Both the position numbers and the translations under genes were made by a program. Below are positions 6,120 to 13,509 of a stretch of DNA of 38,579 nt, piece by piece (position 1 is the stretch's first letter; each line of letters opens with the position of its first letter). The notes beneath the pieces are model-generated. The model was not told the DNA's origin. It saw nothing but the letters and a program-made list of their open reading frames with translations, and did not search any database. This stretch comes from an uncultured Muribaculaceae bacterium. GTDB lineage: Bacteria > Bacteroidota > Bacteroidia > Bacteroidales > Muribaculaceae. The stretch is from positions 1-38,579 of the forward strand of contig CAJUHM010000022.1 in the NCBI GenBank assembly GCA_910586475.1, given 5' to 3'.

Positions 6120-7736
6120 ATGAAAAGAAGATTACTTTTTTCCGTCTTGACCGGAGCGGCTCTCGCAGCGTCTGCCCAGGGCTATCAGGATGGCGTTGAC
6201 AACTTCAACGCCGGACGTATGGAAGAAGCCAAGATCATTCTCGGCAACACATTTAACGATCCGAACACCGACAAAGCGATTTCGAGCTACTACCTCGGAT
6301 GCATCGACGTCCGCGAAGGCAAGAGCGCAGACGCAGAAAAGCGCTTCAACGAAGGTATCAAATCAAATCCGGACTACGCTCTCAACTATGTCGGACTGGG
6401 AGAACTCGCCCTTAAGAACGGCAACAAATCGGCTGCAGAAAAATACTTCAAGGAAGCCCTCGGCATCAACAAGAAAGACACAGAGGTGATGGCCTATGTG
6501 GCTCGCGCATACTGGAATGCCGATCCCGTGGTCTACAAAAAGGAGATCGACAAACATATCCAGAAGGCCCTCAAGGAATCCAAAAACACCGAACCGGCTA
6601 TCTATGTGCTTCAGGGCGATATGGCCGCATCAGATCCCAACCAGGCTTCCGGTCTTTATGAAATGGCCATCGAACAGTCGAAGGACAAAGGCGAAATCAA
6701 CCGCGAGGCCTATGTGAAATATGCCCAGACTTATTTCCAGGTGCCCGTCGGACGTCCCTACGCCATCCAGCGTCTCGAAGAGTTTAACGAACGTGACCCG
6801 AACTCAGCTCTCGCCCAGCGCGAACTCGCTGAAAAGTATTACGAGAACGAACAGCTCGGCCGCGCATGGAAACAGTATGAGAAGTATGTTGAAAACCCCA
6901 ACCACTTCCGCCGCGACGAACAGCGCTACGCAGGTCTTCTCTATTCGGCAGGCGAATATGACAAGTCGATCGAATGGGCCAATAAGGTTCTCGCTCAGGA
7001 TGCGTCGGTAGGTCCGATGTATCGCATACTCGCGCTCAACTACACCGCTCAGAAAAACTGGCCGGAAGCTCTCAAGGCAGCCGAACAGCTCTTCAATTCG
7101 GGCACAACCATCGTTCCCAACGACTATAACCTCTATGGCGACGCGCTGATCCGCAATGACCGCGGCACTGATGCTGTTGCGATCTACGAAAAGGCCATCG
7201 CAGCAAATCCCGACGACTCGAAGTTCGTTCCGAAACTCGCAAGCGCATATGCTGCTGCAGGCAACAATGAAAAGAGCATCGAAATCCTCGAAAAATATCT
7301 CAACGACGGCAATGGCGGTCTTAACGATCTCTACTCGATGTCGAACCGCTACGCATCAATGGCCAAAGCAAATCTCGAAGATGACGCAAAGCGTGTCGAA
7401 TATGCCGACAAGGCAATCAAATATATCGACATGGCTCTTGAAAAGTCTCCCGGCAACCCGCAGCTCCTCGGCGTCAAGGCCCGCCACTACCTGACCCGCG
7501 CCAAAAACGAGCTCTGCCCCGAAATGGCCGCTATTTATGAGACCATGATCACCGACTTAGGCGACAAGAACCCGAAAGAGACCTCTTATGCATCGGAATA
7601 CGCGACAGCATTCCGCAACCTTGCAGCCTACTGTCTCTCACAAAGCGACAAGGCAAATGCGAAAGTCTATTTCGGCAAATATCTTGAGCTCGATCCCGAC
7701 AACGCCAAGATCCGTGAAATCTACGATTCTCTCTAA
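6120..7736 (+). CDS. Secreted tetratricopeptide-repeat protein
   Basis: A 538-residue protein with a signal peptide (MKRRLLFSVLTGAALAASAQG, cut after ASA at residue 19). The rest is built of TPR helices. Clear repeats lie near residues 22-55, 56-90 and 91-125, and again at about 275-330, 335-400 and 480-538, with the usual A/G/Y/P pattern (for example YLGCIDVREGKSADAEKRF and YVGLGELALKNGNKSAAEKYF). It should sit in the periplasm or on the outer membrane as a protein-interaction scaffold. Its partners are unknown; the operon mates suggest work with the PstS-like lipoprotein and the small membrane protein. It closes the operon, with a strong terminator beginning 18 bases after the stop. Confidence 0.88.
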   Translation: MKRRLLFSVLTGAALAASAQGYQDGVDNFNAGRMEEAKIILGNTFNDPNTDKAISSYYLGCIDVREGKSADAEKRFNEGIKSNPDYALNYVGLGELALKNGNKSAAEKYFKEALGINKKDTEVMAYVARAYWNADPVVYKKEIDKHIQKALKESKNTEPAIYVLQGDMAASDPNQASGLYEMAIEQSKDKGEINREAYVKYAQTYFQVPVGRPYAIQRLEEFNERDPNSALAQRELAEKYYENEQLGRAWKQYEKYVENPNHFRRDEQRYAGLLYSAGEYDKSIEWANKVLAQDASVGPMYRILALNYTAQKNWPEALKAAEQLFNSGTTIVPNDYNLYGDALIRNDRGTDAVAIYEKAIAANPDDSKFVPKLASAYAAAGNNEKSIEILEKYLNDGNGGLNDLYSMSNRYASMAKANLEDDAKRVEYADKAIKYIDMALEKSPGNPQLLGVKARHYLTRAKNELCPEMAAIYETMITDLGDKNPKETSYASEYATAFRNLAAYCLSQSDKANAKVYFGKYLELDPDNAKIREIYDSL

Positions 7737-7753
7737 TCAGACTCCAGTATAGC

Positions 7754-7818
7754 AGTTGCTGCCGGCTGACCCGGGCCTTCCGAAAGAGCCCGGGTTCCGG
7801 CAGCAACTTTCCTTTTTT
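7754..7818 (+). terminator. Strong Rho-independent terminator after the TPR gene
   Basis: Two stacked perfect stems, 7754-7765 with 7797-7808 (12 bp) and 7769-7776 with 7788-7795 (8 bp), separated by a small asymmetric internal loop, followed by a T-rich run at 7809-7818. The start codon of cdsA lies only 18 bases further on. Confidence 0.9.
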
Positions 7819-7836
7819 CGACCAATCACTCATCTC

Positions 7837-8667
7837 ATGAACAAACTTCTGCTGCGGACACTGACCGGCGTAATCTATGTAGCACTGATCGTTGCCGGCC
7901 TGCTCTGGGGAGGAACAACAGGCTTCTCCCTTATCTGCACGCTCTTCGCCCTGCTTGGAATCACAGAATTCCTGAAAATGACAAAAGGCGACCTGAAAAA
8001 CCATCGCGCCACTTATGTCGCTGACCTCGCAATCGGCCTTTCAATCGTGGACTTTCCGGCCCTGACACAAGGAGGTCTCGATTCGATTATCATCTTTGCA
8101 CTCGAAATCTCATCGCTGATTCTGCTCCGCGGAGTCATGCAACTATATATCCGCTCGGAACGGCCGGCCACTGACATCGCCCTGTCGTTTCTCTCGATTC
8201 TCTATGTCGCCGTCCCGCTGATGCTTGCCGGCGTAATCAACGAAGCTGAAGGTCCGCTGACAATGCTGCTGATTTTCATCATGATCTGGCTTAACGACAC
8301 CGGCGCTTTCCTTGTCGGTTCGGCAATCGGACGCCACAGACTCTTCGAACGCCTGTCGCCGAAGAAGTCATGGGAAGGATTTTTCGGCGGTCTGCTGTTC
8401 TGTCTGATCGCAGGCTATCTCGCTCCGATACTGTCGGCAGACGATTTCGCCGGCTACCCCATGCGCTATGTCGGTCTCGGGGTGCTCGTCTGCGTCTTCT
8501 CGACGTGGGGCGACCTGTTCGAATCCATGATCAAACGCGCGGCCGGCGTAAAAGACAGCGGAAACATTCTTCCGGGCCACGGCGGAATGCTCGACCGCAT
8601 AGACTCGATCCTTTTTGTGGTACCGGCCTCGCTTGTCTATCTGGCCCTCACAAGCTTTTTCTGTTAA
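7837..8667 (+). CDS. cdsA: Phosphatidate cytidylyltransferase (CDP-diacylglycerol synthase)
   Basis: A 276-residue polytopic inner-membrane enzyme that makes CDP-diacylglycerol from CTP and phosphatidate, the branch point of phospholipid synthesis. The complete family signature is near the C-terminus at residues about 230-257: SMIKRAAGVKDSGN followed by LPGHGGMLDRIDS. The NDTGAFLVGSAIGRHRL and SPKKSWEGFFGG segments, which hold metal- and nucleotide-binding residues, precede it. About eight helices. The ATG at 7837 (MNKLLLRTLTG) is chosen; the frame is open upstream, but only through the terminator hairpin. No promoter is visible between the terminator and the start. purM follows 55 bases later. 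Confidence 0.93.
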   Translation: MNKLLLRTLTGVIYVALIVAGLLWGGTTGFSLICTLFALLGITEFLKMTKGDLKNHRATYVADLAIGLSIVDFPALTQGGLDSIIIFALEISSLILLRGVMQLYIRSERPATDIALSFLSILYVAVPLMLAGVINEAEGPLTMLLIFIMIWLNDTGAFLVGSAIGRHRLFERLSPKKSWEGFFGGLLFCLIAGYLAPILSADDFAGYPMRYVGLGVLVCVFSTWGDLFESMIKRAAGVKDSGNILPGHGGMLDRIDSILFVVPASLVYLALTSFFC

Positions 8668-8722
8668 CAAAACGACAAATAAACCAATTCAAACCGTCAC
8701 TAACCAATCGTTTAACCAAGGT

Positions 8723-9889
8723 ATGAAAGATCAAAGATATAATCTTCGGGGCGTTTCGGCGTCAAAAGAAGATGTTCACGCAGCTATCAAGAATGTCGAC
8801 AAAGGATTGTTTCCCAAAGCTTTCTGTAAGATAATCCCGGATGTCCTGGGAGGCGACAGCGAATATTGCAACATCATGCACGCCGACGGAGCCGGAACAA
8901 AGTCATCGCTCGCTTATGTCTACTGGCGTGAGACAGGTGATCTTTCCGTCTGGAAAGGAATTGCCCAGGACGCTTTGATCATGAACATCGACGACCTGCT
9001 ATGTGTCGGAGCCACCGACAATATTCTCGTCAGCTCAACAATCGGTCGCAACAAGCTGCTCATTCCCGGCGAAGTCATCTCAGCAATCATCAACGGGACC
9101 GAAGAGCTTCTTGCCCGTCTGCGCGAACTTGGCGTCAACGCGATCGGAACCGGCGGCGAGACTGCCGATGTCGGCGATCTTGTCCGCACGATCATTGTAG
9201 ACAGTACTGTCACCTGCCGCATGAAGCGTTCCGACGTGATCAACAATGCCAACATTGCCGGCGGCGACGTCATTGTCGGACTCTCGTCGTCGGGACAGGC
9301 CACATATGAGTCGGACTACAACGGCGGAATGGGAAGCAACGGTCTGACCTCGGCCCGTCACGACGTGTTCTCGAAGTCCGTTGCCGCTAAATATCCGGAA
9401 AGCTTCGACGCAGCAGTGCCGGAGGACCTGATCTACAGCGGAGCAAAGGAACTGACCGATGCAGTCGAAGGATCGCCTCTCGACGCAGGCCGACTGGTGT
9501 TGTCGCCGACGCGCACCTATGCTCCCGTCATCAAGAAGATACTCGACGAAATGCGTGGCCAGATCCACGGTATGGTCCACTGCAGCGGCGGCGCACAGAC
9601 AAAAGTCATGCACTTTGTCGAAAACAAACATGTCATCAAAGACAACCTCTTCCCGATTCCGCCCCTCTTCAGACTGATCCACGAACAATCAGGAACCGAC
9701 TGGGCAGAGATGTACAAGGTGTTCAACATGGGCCACCGTATGGAAATCTACCTGCGTCCCGAATACGCCGACCGCGTCATCGAAATTTCAAAAAGCTTCG
9801 GGATCGACGCCCGCATCGTTGGCCGCGTCGAGGATGCCGAGACCAACAGCCTTACGATCATCACTGAAAACGGAACGTTCGAATACTGA
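8723..9889 (+). CDS. purM: Phosphoribosylformylglycinamidine cyclo-ligase (AIR synthetase)
   Basis: A 388-residue cytosolic enzyme of purine synthesis that closes formylglycinamidine ribonucleotide to aminoimidazole ribonucleotide with ATP. The PurM-family N-terminal half has the HADGAGTKSSLAY and AQDALIMNIDDLLCVGA segments and the glycine-rich GTGGETADVGD near residues 148-158; the C-terminal half has the GMVHCSGGAQTKVMHF stretch. Length exceeds the E. coli enzyme (345), as is usual for the Bacteroidetes form, which carries insertions. The ATG at 8723 (MKDQRYNLRG) is chosen; the longer frame would overlap cdsA. It is likely co-transcribed with cdsA, since no promoter motif is seen in the 55-base gap. 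Confidence 0.92.
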   Translation: MKDQRYNLRGVSASKEDVHAAIKNVDKGLFPKAFCKIIPDVLGGDSEYCNIMHADGAGTKSSLAYVYWRETGDLSVWKGIAQDALIMNIDDLLCVGATDNILVSSTIGRNKLLIPGEVISAIINGTEELLARLRELGVNAIGTGGETADVGDLVRTIIVDSTVTCRMKRSDVINNANIAGGDVIVGLSSSGQATYESDYNGGMGSNGLTSARHDVFSKSVAAKYPESFDAAVPEDLIYSGAKELTDAVEGSPLDAGRLVLSPTRTYAPVIKKILDEMRGQIHGMVHCSGGAQTKVMHFVENKHVIKDNLFPIPPLFRLIHEQSGTDWAEMYKVFNMGHRMEIYLRPEYADRVIEISKSFGIDARIVGRVEDAETNSLTIITENGTFEY

Positions 9890-9933
9890 TCTGCACACGC
9901 GGGAAACACCCATACTCCCGCATGCAACTGATC

Positions 9934-11367
9934 ATGGAAAGGATATTCAGAAACGCAACAGCCCTGATTGCCGCAATCATAATGGTTGCGGCAATCAGTA
10001 GTTCATGCGGGTCAAAGAAATCCGACGCCGAGACCGCTCCCGGCCACGATGCACGGCAGTCAACCGAAAGCGACACTGCTCACCATCCCCTGCCCGACAC
10101 CCTCAGAGTAGCCACACTCTACAGTCCGACGTCATATTTCATCTATCGCGAGACCCCGATGGGCTATGACTACGACATGATCAGCCGCTTCTGCGCCGAC
10201 AAGAACATGATTCTGGACCTGCAGATCGCACCGAACCTCAATGCGATGGTCGAGATGCTCGACTCGGGAAAAGTCGACCTCGTGGCCTATGAGATCCCGA
10301 TCACAAGCGACTACACCGGCAGAGTCGAACCGTGCGGGCCGCAGTCAGTGACCCATCAGGTTCTGGTCCAGCCAAAGCCGAAAAAAGATGGTAAAAGGAT
10401 CTCCGACGTGACGCAGCTCGTCGGACAGGAAGTCTATGTCGAAGCCAATTCGAAATACCATCAGCGGCTCATCAATCTCAACACCGAACTCGGAGGTGGC
10501 ATTATCATCAAAGCCGTTGACCGCGACACACTCATCACCGAGGAGCTGATCGCCATGGTCTCCGACGGCGACATTCCGCTGACGGTCGTAGACAGCGACA
10601 TTGCCAAAATCAACCGGACCTATTTCTCCGATCTCGATATTACACTCGAAATAAGCTTTCCGCAGCGCGCGGCATGGGGCACCTCACACACCAACCGCTG
10701 GTTGGCAGACTCGGTCGACAGCTGGCTGCGACAGGAAAAGCCATCACAGGCACAGGCCGAACTCCTCAAGCAATATTTCGAGAAGAGCAAGGAATCTCCG
10801 TCTGTCGAAATCAGATTTTCGAAAAACAGGATGTCGCCTTTCGATCATCTCTTCCGGGAATACGCAGCCTCAATCCACTGGGACTGGCGCCTGCTCGCGG
10901 CAATGGGCTTCACGGAAAGCCGCTATGACAGCGCCCAGGTCTCATGGGCCGGAGCGCGAGGTGTCATGCAGCTGATGCCGTCGACCGCCCGCGCCTACGG
11001 ACTCGGCGGAGACCGCATCACCCACAACCGCGACAACATAGCGACTGCCGCGAAAGTGATCGCCAGCCTTGACTCGCAGTTTGCCAAACTGGTCAGCGAT
11101 CCGGAAGAGAGAAAGAAATTTATCGTCGCAGCCTACAATTCCGGCCCGGCACACATCCTCGACGCAATTGCCCTGGCCAAAAAGCATGGCTACGACTCCC
11201 AGCGCTGGCTCGGATCGGTCGAGCATGTGCTGATGATGAAATCAAAACCGGAATTCTATAATGATCCGGTGTGCCGCTACGGCTACTTCAACGGACGTCA
11301 GACATTCGATTACGTCCACCACGTTTTCGACACCTACAGTCAGGCGCTGAAAATCGTTTCACGATAG
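9934..11367 (+). CDS. mltF: Membrane-bound lytic murein transglycosylase, MltF-like lipoprotein
   Basis: A 477-residue lipoprotein. The lipobox AISSSC gives Cys22 as the acylated residue. A substrate-binding-protein-type domain (SBP_bac_3, about residues 45-270, opening LRVATLYSPTSYFIYRE) regulates a C-terminal SLT domain (about 300-440) that cleaves peptidoglycan glycan strands to anhydromuropeptides. The catalytic Glu is E328 in FTESRYD; WAGARGVMQLMPSTARAYGL and the AAYNSGPAH motif are typical of family 1 transglycosylases. An ATG four codons earlier (9922) is possible, but a six-base inverted repeat (9899-9904 with 9916-9921) abuts it and the 9934 start gives a normal signal peptide. It is probably the last gene of the cdsA-purM unit. 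Confidence 0.92.
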   Translation: MERIFRNATALIAAIIMVAAISSSCGSKKSDAETAPGHDARQSTESDTAHHPLPDTLRVATLYSPTSYFIYRETPMGYDYDMISRFCADKNMILDLQIAPNLNAMVEMLDSGKVDLVAYEIPITSDYTGRVEPCGPQSVTHQVLVQPKPKKDGKRISDVTQLVGQEVYVEANSKYHQRLINLNTELGGGIIIKAVDRDTLITEELIAMVSDGDIPLTVVDSDIAKINRTYFSDLDITLEISFPQRAAWGTSHTNRWLADSVDSWLRQEKPSQAQAELLKQYFEKSKESPSVEIRFSKNRMSPFDHLFREYAASIHWDWRLLAAMGFTESRYDSAQVSWAGARGVMQLMPSTARAYGLGGDRITHNRDNIATAAKVIASLDSQFAKLVSDPEERKKFIVAAYNSGPAHILDAIALAKKHGYDSQRWLGSVEHVLMMKSKPEFYNDPVCRYGYFNGRQTFDYVHHVFDTYSQALKIVSR

Positions 11368-11412
11368 ATCCTGGCCAGTGGGGATTCCTTTACGCCTTTT
11401 ATCCGGAGATTT

Positions 11413-11443
11413 TTTGCAGAAAGAATATTTTTTGCGATATTTG
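11413..11443 (+). promoter_or_regulatory. Promoter of the DUF3332-gpmA operon
   Basis: TTTG at 11413-11416, exactly 19 bases, then GATATTTG at 11436-11443, one base off TAnnTTTG. Predicted start near 11449, giving a leader of about 150 bases. Confidence 0.5.
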
Positions 11444-11457
11444 TCAGCAGGTTTGAA

Positions 11458-11519
11458 AGAATGCTCTGACCAACCGGCGGAGACTATTTTTCGTCTCTCT
11501 CCTGCGATTGCCGCATTCT
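11458..11519 (+). promoter_or_regulatory. Multi-stem structured leader upstream of the DUF3332 gene
   Basis: Outer stem AGAATGC (11458-11464) with GCATTCT (11513-11519), a short GGC/GCC pair inside (11476-11478 with 11510-11512), and an apical stem 11479-11484 with 11493-11498 closed by a T-rich loop. It begins about 10 bases after the predicted start. No match to a known riboswitch that I recognise. Confidence 0.35.
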
Positions 11520-11601
11520 GATCCCAAAACGCGACCAAACAATTAGAACCTGATCAGCGTTTAAGAAAAAGATCCAACATCTAACTATCCATCACATTAA
11601 T

Positions 11602-12147
11602 ATGAAAAAGAAGTATTTTACCGTAGCCGCAGTGACATTATGTGCAGGCTCACTCATGTTCTCATCATGCATCGGCAGTTTCGCTCTGACAAACAAGCTT
11701 CTTAGCTGGAACAATCAGGTAGGCAGCAAATTTGTCAACGAACTCGTGTTCCTCGCATTCTGGATCCTTCCCGTCTACGAAGTTTCGGGTCTCGCCGACA
11801 TCCTTGTCATCAACACAATCGAATTCTGGAGCGGATCGAACCCCGTTGCACAGGGCCGCACAGTCATTGACGGACAGGATGGCCGTTACCTCGTTGACTG
11901 CGACGGCAAAGGCTATACAATCACGAGCGAAAACGACGGATCAGTCGTTCGTCTCGATTTCGACACAGAAGAAAAAACCTGGAGCGCCACAGTCGGTGAC
12001 CAGACCTATGAACTGCTCACATTCATCGACGACTCGCATGTCAGAATGCCGGCTCCCGATGGCGGAACCGTTGAAGTGAAACTCGACCAGGAAGGTGTCT
12101 GGGCCTATCAGCAGATGGCCACACCGATGCTCACCGCACAACGCTGA
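11602..12147 (+). CDS. DUF3332 family lipoprotein
   Basis: A 181-residue protein. Residues 1-23 form a lipoprotein signal peptide ending in FSSC. The following IGSFALTNKLLSWNNQVGSKFVNELVFLAF segment and the hydrophobic stretch around VSGLADILVINTIEFWSGSNP are the hallmark of DUF3332; a beta-rich domain with repeated charged strands (GKGYTITSENDGS, RLDFDTEEKTW) completes it. The function of the family is not known; the protein should be anchored in the envelope. Its stop overlaps the gpmA start by one base (TGATG), so the two are translationally linked. Confidence 0.85.
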   Translation: MKKKYFTVAAVTLCAGSLMFSSCIGSFALTNKLLSWNNQVGSKFVNELVFLAFWILPVYEVSGLADILVINTIEFWSGSNPVAQGRTVIDGQDGRYLVDCDGKGYTITSENDGSVVRLDFDTEEKTWSATVGDQTYELLTFIDDSHVRMPAPDGGTVEVKLDQEGVWAYQQMATPMLTAQR

Positions 12148-12833
12148 TGAAACACCTGATTCTTATCCGCCACGGCCAAAGCCTGTGGAATCTCGAAAAC
12201 AGATTCACAGGCTGGACCGACGTGGAACTCTCGGACAAAGGACGTGAAGAAGCCCGCGATGCCGGCCGAAAACTTCTTGAGGCCGGAATTAAACCGGACT
12301 TCTGCTTCACCTCCTATCTACGCCGGGCAATCCACACTCTGCAGATCGTTGCCGCTACTCTCGAACGCGACTGGGTTCCGGTTGTCAAGGACTGGCACCT
12401 CAACGAACGGCACTACGGAGCCCTGCAGGGACTCAACAAATCGGAAACGGCCAATAAATTCGGAGAGAAACAGGTCCACGAATGGCGACGAGGCTTCGAC
12501 GAACGTCCTCCCCTGCTGTCGCGCGACGACGAACGGTTTCCCGGAAACGACGAACGCTACTCCAGGCTGACCGACGACGAACTCCCGCTTTCAGAATCGC
12601 TCCACGACACAATCGAACGCGTCAGATGCTGCTGGGAAGAAAAAATTGTCCCTGCACTGAACTACAATGACGAAGTGATGGTAGTGGCCCACGGAAACAG
12701 CCTGCGGGCGTTGCTGATGATGCTCTGCCATCTCAACCAGACAGAAATTCAGGAAGTGGAGCTTCCGACCGGAACGCCACTTGTCATCGAAGTCGACGAC
12801 CGAATCAATGTTGTCCGGAAATACTACCTCTAA
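12147..12833 (+). CDS. gpmA: 2,3-bisphosphoglycerate-dependent phosphoglycerate mutase
   Basis: A 228-residue cytosolic glycolytic enzyme that interconverts 3- and 2-phosphoglycerate through a phosphohistidine. The N-terminal motif LIRHGQSLWNLENRFTGW gives the catalytic His9; the LNERHYGALQGLNK segment holds the catalytic Glu; VVAHGNSLRALLM near the C-terminus holds the second active-site His. It is slightly shorter than the 248-250 residues usual in E. coli. The start overlaps the DUF3332 stop by one base, an unusual partner for a glycolytic gene. A terminator follows 10 bases after the stop. Confidence 0.95.
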   Translation: MKHLILIRHGQSLWNLENRFTGWTDVELSDKGREEARDAGRKLLEAGIKPDFCFTSYLRRAIHTLQIVAATLERDWVPVVKDWHLNERHYGALQGLNKSETANKFGEKQVHEWRRGFDERPPLLSRDDERFPGNDERYSRLTDDELPLSESLHDTIERVRCCWEEKIVPALNYNDEVMVVAHGNSLRALLMMLCHLNQTEIQEVELPTGTPLVIEVDDRINVVRKYYL

Positions 12834-12843
12834 TAACAATCAG

Positions 12844-12896
12844 AGAGCGGTGTGTCAGCCCCCACAGGCCATGACACACCGCTCTACTTTTATCTT
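12844..12896 (+). terminator. Rho-independent terminator after gpmA
   Basis: A 14-base perfect stem, 12844-12857 with 12872-12885, a 14-base loop and a downstream T-rich run at 12887-12896. The other side is only mildly T-rich, so it may serve crcB on the minus strand less well. Confidence 0.9.
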
Positions 12897-12985
12897 AACT
12901 TGTCAGCGCTCAAAACCGCCATCCGGCTATGGTCCCACCGCTCCCATAAATCTCTGATTCAGTTTTTTAATCACGGGTGGGGAAG

Positions 12986-13393
12986 TCAGCGGGAGGCGAA
13001 GAGGAGCGTGCCGAGATCGACGGCGGCGAGGCCGGCGATGAGGGAAACGCCTATATAGAGAAGCGCGCCAGCTATGTGGCCACTCTGAATCAGCGTCAGC
13101 GATTCCTGTGAGAATGTTGAAAAGGTGGTCAGGCCTCCGCAGAAACCGGTTGTCAGCATAAGCCGCACTGTTTCTGAGCATTCCGACGAATATCTCACAG
13201 AAAAGGCATAGAAAAGCCCGATCAGAAAACATCCCGCAAGATTGACCGCGAGAGTAGCTACAGGAAGCGGCCCCAGACTGCCGAGAGACTGCATGGACGC
13301 TCCAGACAGCCTATTAAATAACAGACCAACAAGATAGCGCAACACGCCACCGGTTCCACTTCCGAGAAAAACAGCCAGAATCAGTCTAAACAT
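12986..13393 (-). CDS. crcB: CrcB/Fluc fluoride channel
   Basis: A 135-residue four-helix membrane protein. Fluc-family landmarks are present in order: GSGTGGVLRYLVG (residues 11-23) with the conserved arginine, ATLAVNLAGCFLIGLF in helix 2 with the pore Asn, and TGFCGGLTTFSTFSQES in helix 3 with the broken helix and the phenylalanine box. Fluc proteins are dual-topology dimers that export fluoride and protect the cell. Only one copy is here, so a homodimer is expected. The predicted -7 element ends four bases before the ATG, leaving no room for a fluoride riboswitch and making the mRNA look leaderless. It diverges from ilvA. Confidence 0.93.
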   Translation of the reverse strand: MFRLILAVFLGSGTGGVLRYLVGLLFNRLSGASMQSLGSLGPLPVATLAVNLAGCFLIGLFYAFSVRYSSECSETVRLMLTTGFCGGLTTFSTFSQESLTLIQSGHIAGALLYIGVSLIAGLAAVDLGTLLFASR

Positions 13394-13397
13394 GCGG

Positions 13398-13405
13398 CAA
13401 AGATA
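13398..13405 (-). promoter_or_regulatory. Promoter -7 element of crcB
   Basis: TATCTTTG on the minus strand is an exact TAnnTTTG match. It ends four bases before the crcB ATG, so transcription would begin at or next to the start codon. No TTG is found at the -33 distance. Confidence 0.5.
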
Positions 13406-13448
13406 ACTATTTTCTGGATAAAAAAATGTGAGTGACGCTCTTTTTGAT

Positions 13449-13456
13449 TACTTTTG
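13449..13456 (+). promoter_or_regulatory. Promoter -7 element of ilvA
   Basis: TACTTTTG is an exact TAnnTTTG match; the expected -33 position holds TGTG rather than TTG. Predicted start near 13462, leader about 48 bases. Confidence 0.5.
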
Positions 13457-13509
13457 CAAAACAAAAATATCCATTGACACAAACCGACATCAAGCAACTG
13501 TTCATCGAT

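Noticed and set aside
13394..13480. Fluoride riboswitch upstream of crcB
   Set aside because: Only four bases separate the -7 element from the ATG and no crcB-motif sequence is visible.
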